Source: Chondrosia reniformis (lineage: Eukaryota > Porifera > Demospongiae > Chondrillida > Chondrillidae). Taken from it: 64,000 nt of DNA. The DNA is taken from NCBI GenBank assembly GCA_947172415.1, contig OX359191.1:1-64000 (forward strand). The letters run 5' to 3'. Below, in pieces: positions 35,121-45,534 of this stretch; position 1 is the first letter of the stretch; the number at the start of each line of letters is the position of its first letter. The translations under genes were made by a program, and so were the position numbers. The notes below the pieces were generated by a model. The model was given only the letters and a program-made list of their open reading frames with translations. It did no database searches and was not told the DNA's origin.

Positions 35121-37824
35121 ATGGCTGCCGATGAGATGTTGTACGGTGATATCCTAGATGATGATTTTGGACGTGTAAGTACCAATTGACACTTGTAATA
35201 CTAGCACAATGGATCAGCACAATTATTAATTTCCTTTCTTATGTTTATTCGGGGGTTGTTGGTCGATTAACACTCCAAATTAGCAAACGTTAATATATAG
35301 AGTTCGTGTTGCGCAAACAATCGTCTGAGTAGCGTTTTCTGTTGCATTTTGTAGGGCGGTTCGCCGCACACTCCACTGGAAGATGAAGCGTATGGAGATT
35401 TGTTTGATGATGTCCTGAAAACAAACCAGATGGAACAGGCTAAAGTTTGTAACCTTTTCTGTTGTCATAGTTACCGTTCCATTAGTTCATGCGTGCGATG
35501 TGTTTCTCATCAAAGATTCCTCAAGAAGTGCCGCAAGCCGATCTCGCTCTCTTGGATCCACCAGGTGTGAAGTGAAGATCTGTTACTATAGAAACCGTTG
35601 TTGTTCGTTGTTGTTGTCAACTAAATGCCATTGGCTGCAAATTGAATCACTTTTGCACTGTTTCTGAAGAAAGTCAAGTATTGTATACCACCCATTATTA
35701 CTTGTATTAATCGCAATAATTATCAAAATTTATATGCAATTTGTATTATTACAACTATGTTGTAACTTCACTCGTTGCCTGTACAGTTTTTCTTTTTATA
35801 TTATAACTATGACTGTGATACAGTATTACTTATTGCAAATTTAATAGTTGAAATGACAGTTCTTCCACTTTTGTGCACTGTTATGTAATGCAGAGGAAAG
35901 AATACAGCCACAGAGTGATACTGGAGGTGTGGCCAGTACTTTTATTACAGGGTCTGCCTCAGCCCTAGGTCAACCTCAAGCTTTCCAGAATGAAGATTTG
36001 GATATTTATGGAAAGCCTCGACCAAAAACCATTTACCAGGAACCTATGAAGAAGCATGCCCTCTATATAGGGAACATGACTTGGGTGGGTGAAGGGGCGG
36101 GGAGGGGTGTGGCTGAGGAGATGGGGTGGGGAGGGTGTGGCTGAGGAGATGGGGGCGGGGAGGGTGTGATTGAGGAGATGAGGGTAGGGGGGTGTGGCTG
36201 AGGAGATGAGGGTAGGAGGGGGGTGGAGAGGGGTGTGGCTGAGGAGATGGAGGAGGGGATGTTGAAATGAAGGGCGTGGTACATTTGGGTGGTTGGTAGA
36301 TAACTGATGTATTTGTTTGTGTGTGTAGTGGACAACAGATGAAGACCTCATAGCATTCTTTCAGAGGTGGGGCTTCCCAAGGATTAGGGCTCTCAAATTT
36401 TATGAAAACCGAACAAACGGCCAATCTAAAGGTTGTGCTTTGGTGGAAGTCACTAGTGAAGAAGAGGTCACGGCAGCAGTAGAGAAACTACTCAACCAGT
36501 GAGTTATGTACACATTGTGCAACCACTGGGTGACATTGTGCAATCATTCAGTGACTTTGTACATTATAATTAACTTCAAGATTTACAATAGAAGTACTAA
36601 ATTTGTGTCTAAATTGTAGAGAACTTAATAAGCAAAATGTCATCACTGCCAGCGCTATGAAGATGAACATCCATCAGTTTGAGTCACTTTGTAAAGGGGA
36701 AGACCCTGGTATTAGTTCTGCTCCACCTAAACCTGTACCAAAACCTCAAATACCACACAATCCAAAACCTCAAAGTATGTCTCCATTCCAGCAATGCTCC
36801 CCTAACTGTCTCACTTTTGTGCCTATTCTTCTCAGTAAGCAGTAGTGCAGTTAGAGCACCATTGTTAACTGAGCCTGCCAATGTTGCAGCTGGAATGGGA
36901 ATTGGTGCACCTGGAATGGGAATGGGAATTGGAATGGGAATGCCTCTTGGTGGAATGCCTCCGGATCCTCTCGGTTTGATGACCCAAGGCCTCCCATTTC
37001 CTGTGAGTATATTTGACTTTCCTCTATCAGTGTCACAGCTGACCATTCAATATTGATAGGGTTTTCCTCCTGGCTTGGCTGGATTTCCTAGACCTGCATT
37101 TCCGGATATCTCAGGGGGGACACGCCCCACAGCCCCTCACATCAACCCAGCTGTACTGTTCAAGTCACAGTGGAATGACAGTGAGTGGAGTGGTCACATG
37201 ACTGTCATGTGACATTTTACACTCTTGCATATGTTGACATAAAGTGTGTATCTACTAGCCTCAGGAGGAGGGAATTCCCCCTCGACCCCCGCACTGGGTG
37301 GGGGAGGAAACGACGAGGAAGAGCTAGCTAATGTGATGCATCGGAATCAGCAAGTCTCCAGCACTGCCATCGAAAGGGCAAACAAGGACGCTGAGGAAGG
37401 AGACATTAATGGTGCACTGGACACACTAAGAATGGCAATCAATATTATCAAGCAATCCTCTGTCGCTTCAATGGATTCCACACAAGTGAGATACTATATA
37501 TACAGCCAGTCTACATGTAAAGATGTATTCACTTTGAGCTCCTCTTTGTGCACACACTGTACGCCTAATAGGTGTTAATCAAGTCGTTACAGGAATGTAT
37601 GGCAAACATAGAGGAACAAGCGAGGTAAGGTTGCCTTCTCGATCCGACTGCTGTCACTACCTGCCACTGCTCCTCCTTGTAGCGGTGTAAGAAAATCAAA
37701 ACAGAGTCGCTACATTGATGACAGAAGTCGTCACAGCGATCGGAGCAGAGAGAGAGATAGAGATAGAGAGAGTCACAGAAAGTCACGTCACAGGGACAGA
37801 AGCCGCGAACGAAGACACTATTAA
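35121..37824 (+). CDS. CPSF6: Cleavage factor Im 68/59-kDa subunit (CPSF6/CPSF7)
   Basis: Nuclear CFIm subunit that, with NUDT21, selects poly(A) sites. Exon 1 MAADEMLYGDILDDDFGR is followed by a second acidic exon (EDEAYGDLFDDVL) and then one RRM: HALYIGNMTWWTTDEDLIA, PRIRALKFYENRTNGQSKG, CALVEVTSEEEV. The WTTDEDL signature after RNP2 is diagnostic of CPSF6/7. A Gly/Met/Pro-rich centre follows (GMGMGIGMGMPLGG), then the conserved EELANVMHRNQQVSSTAIER and LRMAINIIKQSSVAS block. The C-terminus is an Arg/Ser-Arg/Asp tail (SRHSDRSRERDRDR) used for nuclear import, stopping at TAA 37822-37824. The proline-rich middle is much shorter than in vertebrate CPSF6. A single ancestral CPSF6/7 is the likely identity. 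Confidence 0.92.
36075..36262 (+). repeat. G-rich degenerate minisatellite in CPSF6/7 intron
   Basis: Units of GGTGTGGCTGAGGAGATGGGG with variable G runs lie just after the donor ACTTGG/GTGGGTGAAGG. Runs of three to four G at short spacing could form G-quadruplex in the transcript. Confidence 0.85.
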
Positions 37825-37852
37825 CTATTTCTGTACTGTACCGTGTATAAAA

Positions 37853-40800
37853 ATGGCCGCTCTTTCTTATGAATTTATTGATAAGCCCAAAATGGCGGGA
37901 GTAGACTCAAAAGCTATTGGAAAGTCTGATCCAACGGAGAAATTATACTTGTCTTACGAAGTTTTGGAAAGCGCAAAGGAGAATGCATATAAAGTTTGTC
38001 TGAAAGGCCACTTGTGTAGACTACAATATGCCAAGCAAATCTATAGATATAAATCTCTTTTGTTGTCACTCGTTGTCACTAGCATCGAAAGGAGTTTGAG
38101 GCGCTTCTGCAGGCTACCTCTGGGACGACGGGCGTCAAACGACTGGCAGCGTCATTTATAATCAAGTTTGTACATCACTTTCCGGATCTCGTGGAGAATG
38201 CTTTAGACAAACTGTTTGATCTTTTGGAGGACGAAGATTCAACTGTGAGTGTGCGCGCTAGGGATGGTCGGCCATGTATTCACCTTCTGTATGCCATTGT
38301 TCAAAGGTTCGGCTGTCGACAATAAAGTGTTTGCCCGACTTCTTTGCGAGCTGTCCCGACCAAGCCAGCAAAGTGTCTGATGTCTTGACGCAGCTCCTCA
38401 TGAGTGAGGACGCTGTCGAACTGGCCGCGGTGAAGCGGGCGTTGATTGCTGCGTTGAAGAAGAACTGCGATGGTACGTAAGGGCTTGTGAGGTAGCTCAT
38501 TGTATTTGACAAGTGATCACTGTCTCTGTTGTAGCAACTCTGACTGGAGTGTTCCTACAGCTGTCACAGATTGAGGACTTGGTAAAAGAGAAGACGACAC
38601 AGTTCTTGACCGAAGTAATTAGCAATTCAGAACAAAGTATTTTTGGTGAGCACAATTTGGAGAATGAAAAGTTGTTAATGGAACACATTAAACAAGTTTG
38701 TACTGCATCTCACAAGCTCGTAAATATGTTCTGTGTTTATTGGCCGACTCTTTTGCTGCAGGCCCTGTTCATAGCTGAAGGCAGTGTCTTTACAAGTTTG
38801 ACTGGTTTATTGAATAAGCTGAGCTATTGTAAACAGACTCAGGGAGTACAGGACGTGATTGCTATGGTAACAGAGGTGGCTGGACTGGATAAGGATTTTC
38901 AGGTAAGCTCAGCAGAATCTAATTGTCAGCCATTTTGTGGTGCTCTGTGATGTACAGCTCTCGGCTAATTAATGGCTCTTGGAATTGAGCAGATCAAAAG
39001 TAAAATCTTTGATCTACTAACCTCCAGTGGCTGCATGTTTAGACAGGTTGTCCTTATACTGAGGGCACCCTCCAGTGGCTGCATGTTTAGACAGGTCGTC
39101 CTTATACTGAGGGCACCCTCCAGTGGCTGCATGTTTAGACAGGTCGTCCTTATACTGAGGGCACCCTCCAGTGGCTGCATGTTTAGACAGTTTGTCCTTA
39201 TACTGAGGGCACCCTCCAGTGGCTGCATGTTTAGACAGTTTGTCCTTATACTGAGGGCACCCTCCAGTGGCTGCATGTTTAGACAGGTCGTCCTTATACT
39301 GAGGGCACCCTCCAGTGGCTGCATGTTTAGACAGTTTGTCCTTATACTGAGGGCACCTTCCAGTGGCTGCATGTTTAGACAGGTCGTCCTTATACTGAGG
39401 GCACTCCTCCAGTGGCTGCATGTTAAGGACCTCTTCTGGTTCTGATGTAGAGCGACTCTCCTGAAGATGTTGACCACTTTTTAGAGTGCATAAGAGAAAC
39501 TATCGTTTGGAGTCAGGTTAGAATGATATCACTAGTCTCCATGGAAACTGTTACCAGGGTTACCTACTTTGATCATCCTTTAGAAAGGGGGAAACCCCAG
39601 CCCAATATACTCTTATATTGTTTCCAAAGTACTCCCAAATATGGCAACGCTTCCTGAAGAACCTCTCCACGAGATACTTCGGTTGACCACTTCTCTTGTG
39701 ACCTTTGACCTTTCAGAAGAGGTCTTACGAGATTCATCAGACCAATTGCTTGAGTCTCTCAATGTAAGTTGCCACTCCAATTTGGCCCACCCACAACAGA
39801 TACTACATGTATATCAAATGTTAGGTGTATCTCCCAGAAGCAGTTGAGGAACTTCCACAAAATGAGAACTTTCAATTCTCTGTTGTAGAGTGTTTGTTGT
39901 ATTTGTTGCATCACGTGTGCCATAAGGTTTGTGGTAGCCATCTTGTTGCCATGACAATACCATATCGTGATGTCTCTGTTTGCAGTGTTCGGGTGTTTTA
40001 AGTTTAGAAACTTGTAATGAAACGTTGAAATCGTTGCGAGCAAAGTTAACCTACTTCTCTCGGGGATGTCAACTTTATCAGAAACAGCTTACCACAGACC
40101 TTGCTGGGAAGACTGATAAAGAACTATTGCAAGATGAGGTGGGTATGGCTGTGATCATTGGTGGGCGTGGCTGTGACCATTGGTGGGTGTGGCTGTGATC
40201 ATTGGTGGGCGTGGCTGTGACCATTGTTGGGTGTGGCTGTGATCATTGGTGGGTGTGGCTGTGATCATTGGTGGGCGTGGCTGTAATCATTGGTGGGCGT
40301 GTATGTGAACCCTTGTTTCTATTGCAGAATAAAATGAAGGTTCAAGCAAAGAAGGCGATCAGTAACATAATGGCAGTCATTAGAGTGAGTAACTACATTC
40401 AACATGTATTTAATCTTGTGAGTGAGATGCCCTTTGTACGTACGTACGTGTAGGACTTCTTCCACAATCCTCCGTCCTGTAACACTGTCATGAAGCTCTC
40501 TTTTGTTAGATCTAATCCTTTTGATACACAGACAAAGTAAGACGTGTTACTCCACCACTCTACTAGTGGTTACCATGGTTACCTGTCCATATCCACAGAC
40601 TCACCCCTATATACACTGGTAGACCCTATCTAGGCCCCTCCCCCAGGCCGCCTGGGAAGGGAGAAAGGAAACGAATTACTTTTGACTCCAAATCAAGAGA
40701 TCCAAAAAAGTCTAAACCTCTAAATTCCGAGTCCCCGGCCACTTCTAGTGGCCCGGGTCGTTTTGAGATCACTGCCATATCTTACTATGAGCCTCCTAGG

Positions 40801-41042
40801 GGCACTTACAGCTCTAAAGTGACAGCCATTGAAAAGGATTGGTCCAAGCTGGACAGTGGTGTTCCTGGTGGGCGTGGCAGAGGGAGGGGACGTGGTTGGA
40901 GGATCAACAGAAATGGAGGTAGACCAGCTTTTTATGAATGTACTTGTCTAAAGACAAGTGTTTGCTCTTCTTCATATGTGTAGGTGGCTGGAGAGGGGGG
41001 CGGGGTAGGGGCTTTAGAAGAGGGCGTGGCTATAACTGGTAG
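37853..41042 (+). CDS. API5: Apoptosis inhibitor 5 (API5/AAC-11)
   Basis: Nuclear HEAT/ARM-repeat scaffold that opposes apoptosis. The first ATG (37853, AAAATGGCCGC context) gives MAALSYEFIDKPKMAG; the next Met at 37889 is an alternative. HEAT-like helices: EFEALLQATSGTTGVKRLAA, KFVHHFPDLVENALDKLFDL, CLPDFFASCPDQASKVSDV, TLTGVFLQLSQIEDLVKEKT. Later exons: SDSPEDVDHFLECIRETIV, IVSKVLPNMATLPEEPLHE, VVECLLYLLHHVCHK, KLTYFSRGCQLYQKQL, AKKAISNIMAVIRDFFHNPP. The tail has a Lys-rich segment (REKGKRITF) and an Arg/Gly end (GRGFRRGRGYNW) like vertebrate API5. Stop TAG 41040-41042. Two introns contain minisatellites. The start lies only 28 bp after the CPSF6/7 stop. Confidence 0.92.
39020..39425. repeat. 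48-bp minisatellite in API5 intron, about 8 units
   Basis: CTCCAGTGGCTGCATGTTTA... units of 48 bp, nearly identical, with one recurrent variant (CAGGTCGTCC or CAGTTTGTCC). The period is a multiple of three, so both strands stay open, but flanking API5 exons join without it. Confidence 0.95.
40140..40310. repeat. 22-bp minisatellite in API5 intron
   Basis: GTGGGCGTGGCTGTGATCATTG-type units, about seven copies with GATC/GACC variation, starting at the donor of the exon ending KELLQDE. Confidence 0.93.
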
Positions 41043-41165
41043 CAAGATCAATGACTGACTCTGCAAGTTTTTTACTCTTAAAAGTAGGAAATATTAATTG
41101 ACCTAGATGTACTAATTGTAGTATACAGTAAATTGGGAATGAAAAGAATGTCACGTGATAATAAA

Positions 41166-42092
41166 ATGGCTACCGAGGAAAAGTGCTTACCCAAGATGAT
41201 ATTTCCCGATAACGGCGCTACCATTTTGATTTCCCCTCCTGAAGGTTCTGGCGAAGATCTGTGTTACCTTTTCGAGTGTCCGGTTTGTTACGACTATGTT
41301 CTTCCGCCGATAATGCAGTGTAACAGCGGTCACCTGATTTGTGCCAACTGTCGCCCCAAACTGGTCTGCTGTCCCAGCTGTCGGGGGCCCCTGGGGAGCA
41401 TTCGTAATCTCGCCATGGAGAAGGTAGCGGAGACAATCACATTTCCGTGTCGGTTCAGCAGCTGTGGATGTGCAAAACGTCTTCTCCATCGACTGAAGAG
41501 GGAGCATGAAGAGCGCTGTGAGTTTCGTCCCTACCCGTGCCCTGTGCCTGGCAGCTCCTGCAAGTGGCAGGGCAGCCTGGATGACGTCATGACTCACCTG
41601 ACACAAGCTCACAAAGGCATCACAACACTGAGTGGAGAAGACATTGTGTTTCTAGCCACAGATGTGACCCTTCCTGGGGCTGTGGACTGGGTCATGATGC
41701 AATCATGCTTCAACAGGCACTTTATGCTAGTGCTGGAGAAACAGGAACGTCACGAAGGTCAGTAGGGGATTGAGCTAGACCCTCCATTGCTGTCTCTTCC
41801 ATTTTGTGTCAGTCATCTCCCATTTTCTGTAGGTCATCAGCAGTTCTTTGCAGTTGTCATGATGGTGTCGTCACCGCTGGAGGCCTCCAACTACACCTAC
41901 CGCCTTGAGCTGTTTGGCTCAGAGGGGCGGAGACTGGTGTGGGAGGCACGTCCACATAGCATCCAAGAGGGAGTGTCCACAGTTATAGGAAATAGTGACT
42001 GCCTAATATTTGATACCAGTATGATACACTATTTTTGTGACCATGGAAACTTACCTATCAACGTGACTATATCTCATAGCATTCTAAAGTAG
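41166..42092 (+). CDS. SIAH: SIAH/Sina E3 ubiquitin ligase
   Basis: RING E3 ligase that marks substrates for the proteasome. Two exons (41166-41757 and about 41834-42092). The start is chosen at AAAATGGCT ([10 protein letters not shown]); an in-frame ATG at 41139 is possible. [48 protein letters not shown] zinc fingers: [56 protein letters not shown]. Substrate-binding domain: [54 protein letters not shown] and [19 protein letters not shown]. Length of about 280 residues is normal. Metazoan SIAH1/SIAH2 split is vertebrate-specific. Confidence 0.96.
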
Positions 42093-42204
42093 CACATATC
42101 ACATGACAATGACACGACAATCACAGAACTTGAAAAACATTGGTTTGAAATTATATTTGAATTTTTAATTGTTAAAAAATGTCTTTTTGTGTAATATGAA
42201 GTTG

Positions 42205-42875
42205 CTAGCTATTGTTGTATCTAGATTTTATGTCCTTAAACATGAATGTGCCCTTTGCACTACTCCCAGTCCTTCTGATGAATCCATCTTGTGATATGAG
42301 AGACAGACCCATGCCGTTCATGTAAAACTGCTTTGCATCCAAATTGACGTTGAGTTCTTTTGACATTGCACATACCCATTGTAATACGTGTACCCTTGTC
42401 CAGTTACGTGGATCTAACAAAGAACAAATATTTGTAAAACCACAAGTATTTCTATTGAAATAATGTGACTTACTGGAGGGTAGAAAGCACTTGTCAGAGT
42501 CGCTTGAATGCGACAGCCCCAATCCACTGTCTGTAATTGACAATCCCCGAGAGGGTCTACAAGAGTTGGTATCCATGGTAACCACATCGACATGCACATC
42601 ATATTCCTTTTCATCCTCTTCACTGGTGGGCGTGGCTTCCCAATTACTTGAGGAGGAGGTGTTCCGAGTGTTACCTAAAGAGTGTTCAGGTGTGTTGGAG
42701 GATATTGTACTGGTGGGATAGTCAGTAAAGTTGGTATTGCTATCGTCCGATGAGCTGCATTGAAAGAAATACAACACTAAAAGGAGAGACATGGTTTGGA
42801 TCAATAAGTTGCAAACTTTGAGCCTGTTGGATTCGAATCTGAAGTAGTTGTAGACTCTTCTAGATCTCCCGTCAT
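42205..42875 (-). CDS. Pointed (SAM_PNT)-domain protein without visible ETS domain
   Basis: The C-terminal ~75 residues form a Pointed domain: PRNWTRVHVLQWVCAMSKEL, NVNLDAKQFYMNGMGLSLI, SQDGFIRRTGS. This matches the W..hV..W(l/v) and F.mnG..L pattern of ETS-family Pointed domains. Upstream is a Ser/Thr/Asp-rich segment (EEDEKEYDVHVD). The frame stops directly after the Pointed domain at 42205, 113 bp from the SIAH stop, leaving no room for an ETS DNA-binding domain. A 60-bp intron (42417-42476) keeps the frame whether spliced or retained. The 5' end is uncertain: I use ATG 42875 (MTGDLEESTTTS), but a basic upstream segment (PSLKRRKSQHQK) looks coding and may belong to an earlier exon. Confidence 0.65.
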
Positions 42876-43031
42876 CTCTTTTTGATGTTGCGACTTGCGC
42901 CTCTTCAGCGACGGGCCTGCAATCACGTCGACTTCCTAATACAGAGAGTTTAAAGCGATTGAGATGAAAATAATCCTTACGGTAAAAGTACTCTGGTTCT
43001 ACAATTCATATTTGCGACAGTCACACTCTAT

Positions 43032-43412
43032 ATGGTCGCTCAGATCGAGACTCATTTGAATATATTCCGAGAAACGTTAACGTTGGACGACAAGCCAGTC
43101 GTCAAAATCGCCAAACAGTTTAAAAGGATTGCTACGCACATCTTACGACAAATAAACATTCAAAACATTCAGGTAACTCACGTTGTATACCGCTCGCTTC
43201 ATTCCCTCCTTTTATCAACTTGGGCGATACGAATGGTAATCTTTAGAATACGCTCCTTGAGAGATGAAAACTGTAGTCCTCCAAGCAGACGCATGTCAAA
43301 GAACAAGCACGGTCGTTGCGTGAGGTTGGACGTGCATGCGAATACGATTGCGCAATCATTCTTGAGCAAAGCACGAACCATAACCGTAAATCCTCCAGCA
43401 ACGAGAAGTTAG
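43032..43412 (+). CDS. Small uncharacterised ORF divergent from Pointed gene
   Basis: Opens MVAQIETHLNIFRETLTLDD, with a helical stretch IAKQFKRIATHILRQINIQ ending at a good donor (CAG/GTAACTC, 43173). If that intron is ignored the frame runs on to 43412 and ends in NPPATRS. I could not find a downstream exon in the right phase, so whether this is one 126-aa exon or the first exon of a longer gene is open. No family recognised. It lies head to head with the Pointed-domain gene. Confidence 0.4.
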   Translation: MVAQIETHLNIFRETLTLDDKPVVKIAKQFKRIATHILRQINIQNIQVTHVVYRSLHSLLLSTWAIRMVIFRIRSLRDENCSPPSRRMSKNKHGRCVRLDVHANTIAQSFLSKARTITVNPPATRS

Positions 43413-43710
43413 TCAAACATTGAGTCGATCGGTTCTTTACAGGTAGTACTAAACTCAGTACTGCAATAAATAGTATATACAAATCCGGAAAGTGTGCAGA
43501 TAAGAGAGAAATGAGATAGTTAAAAAGATAAATAGTTGAAAAATTACCAGAACAAGATCACACAAAACTACTGACGCAGACAGAGAGAGACTTTCTAAGT
43601 TTGCAAAGACAACTGCAAAGGACCACCATTCTCAGAAGCAATTAACTTCTTTCGTTTTGATTTGAAGTATTCTAGTGAGAGAGATGGAAAGCTAATGTCA
43701 TACGACTTTA
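43413..43710. other. Spacer between small ORF and KMT5B/C
   Basis: AT-rich convergent intergenic DNA, probably 3' UTR. A minus-strand open stretch at 43595-43700 could extend KMT5B/C only through a 28-bp intron, which I reject. Confidence 0.5.
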
Positions 43711-45358
43711 CTACATCCTAGGAGATATGTATATATGAATTTTACCTTGAATTTCTTCACTTTCATCATCTGTATCTGGGTTGTCATGGTGATTGGTATC
43801 ATTACCATTATGGTTTGTAGAACTCTTAAATTGCAGGATTTCCCTCTTTCCTATTCTAAAGGCAGTTTCTCTCAATTTGTAGGACTTTCTCGAGCCAGCA
43901 TCAGAATGGCAAGGAGATTTTTCAATCTTTGGTTTGCTGAAAGCTCCACTTCCATTTCTAAAATAAAATTTAAAACTGAAACACACTTTAGTCTTGTTAA
44001 TAGTGTAAAGTACCTTTCACATGTTTCACATTCACAGAATATGTTATTGTCTCCAAAAAAGTTTTTCCCATAAAAGCAAGTGATTTCCTCTCCTTCACAA
44101 ATGTCCACCAGCAGCTGGACGCAGGCAGTGGAGCGTCCTGTCGGCACAAACTACATTCAAAGAGCACACAGTCAACAGAGTCATGCTCCAGTGGTGCATG
44201 AGGAGGCTCACTTTGCAGTTGGGTCGGCAGTCATGGTTGATGTAGGCAGCAGGGCCCAGCCAGAGCTGAGAACAACCCTTTCTGGTGGAGAACATGACGC
44301 TAAAGTCATTTACTCCGGGTACCAGAAAGTTCAATTCTTCTTCTTTTGTCAGTTCTGCAATGACTCCAAACAAATTGTGAATCTTTTCATGTTGTCTCCT
44401 AATAAGGAAAGCATTTAAATAGTACTGATGTTGGTTGCATATAGAATGTTATACAAGTATTAAAGGAATTGCTAATGCACTCATTCTATTTACAAATCAC
44501 TTTCTATAACTTCCATTTCATATACACACTCAAGTGCAGTGTAGATATGGTACAACAGATGTGTATATCAGCTACCTAACAACGTTTGATTAAATGAGTT
44601 AAGTGCTGTCAGGTGTTAAATGGACTTCAACACTTTATGACTACTTAAAGAGACATGAGTGATTGGGGCAATTTCAGAGTCTAACGATTTACTGTCCAAA
44701 ATTTTAAATGACCCAATTCTCACATTTTAGATCAATTCAATTAAAAAATCAAAGAGTTGATACGCTATAGGACAACTTGTGTCTTACCATGATTTGGTGG
44801 CAATCACTTTGGCTCCTCTATTCTCTGGGTCTTGGGAGTAGCGGTCGGACGGAGCAAAGGCTATACCAGAGTGTCTGTCAATCACTTTCAGGTACTTGAA
44901 CATCTGCTTGCAGTTAGAGAATCATTTCCATTCACACATCTACAAAGGACCTTTAACAGACTCACATGTTCCTTGAACGAGTCCGCCTGCGACTTTGACT
45001 TTCTGGCAAAGTAGCTCCTCGACCACATGGAGGCGGCTATCAAGGCGCGGTATGCCTTGGAGATGTCGCCATCTTGGACCAGCTTGTCCAAAATCTGCTT
45101 CAGATCTGAAAACTTTCCTTTATTGTGCCGAAAGCGCGTGCACATTTTGTGGGTAGTGAACCCGAGGAACGGATCCACCACCAAACAGGTCGCTATATCG
45201 TCGAACTCCGAGAGCTGTCTCGCCGGAGTTAGATGCGAGGAGGGCTAATGGACGATACACAAAACACTGTGAGAGGCTATTCGTTAAAGTAAGTGTCTAA
45301 ACGTATAGTATATTACAGAAAAACAATTTAATTCTAATCGCTTTACCTTTTTAAGCAT
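43711..45358 (-). CDS. KMT5B: Histone H4K20 methyltransferase KMT5B/C (SUV420H)
   Basis: Adds the second and third methyl groups to H4K20 in chromatin. A 12-nt first coding exon (45347-45358, MLKK) joins [20 protein letters not shown]. The N-terminal helical region has [34 protein letters not shown] and [20 protein letters not shown]. The SET domain includes [49 protein letters not shown] (cofactor and substrate motif), [18 protein letters not shown] and the post-SET zinc cluster [12 protein letters not shown]. Each motif matches SUV420H in order. The short C-terminus ([11 protein letters not shown]) stops at 43711, so the long vertebrate tail is absent. The tiny first exon is an inference from phase and splice sites. 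Confidence 0.92.
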
Positions 45359-45534
45359 CACTTTTCTCTGTTCATTTTATGAGGGAAATCCTCTCATCAT
45401 AATTGAACATGTGCGAACCACGCCTACATTAGGGAAGTTCCCAAATACAACATTGTTTAGATGACGTCACTAATGAGACACGTACAATATTCAAACACAA
45501 CTATCGCCATATTTGTAAGGTTTCGCAGTCCACT

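Noticed and set aside
38965..39477. Open frames on both strands through the 48-bp API5 array
   Set aside because: API5 exons on either side align to the family without this block; openness follows from a period divisible by three.
43595..43746. Extra C-terminal exon of KMT5B/C reached through a 28-bp intron
   Set aside because: 28 bp is too short for a spliceosomal intron; the simple read-through stop at 43711 is preferred.
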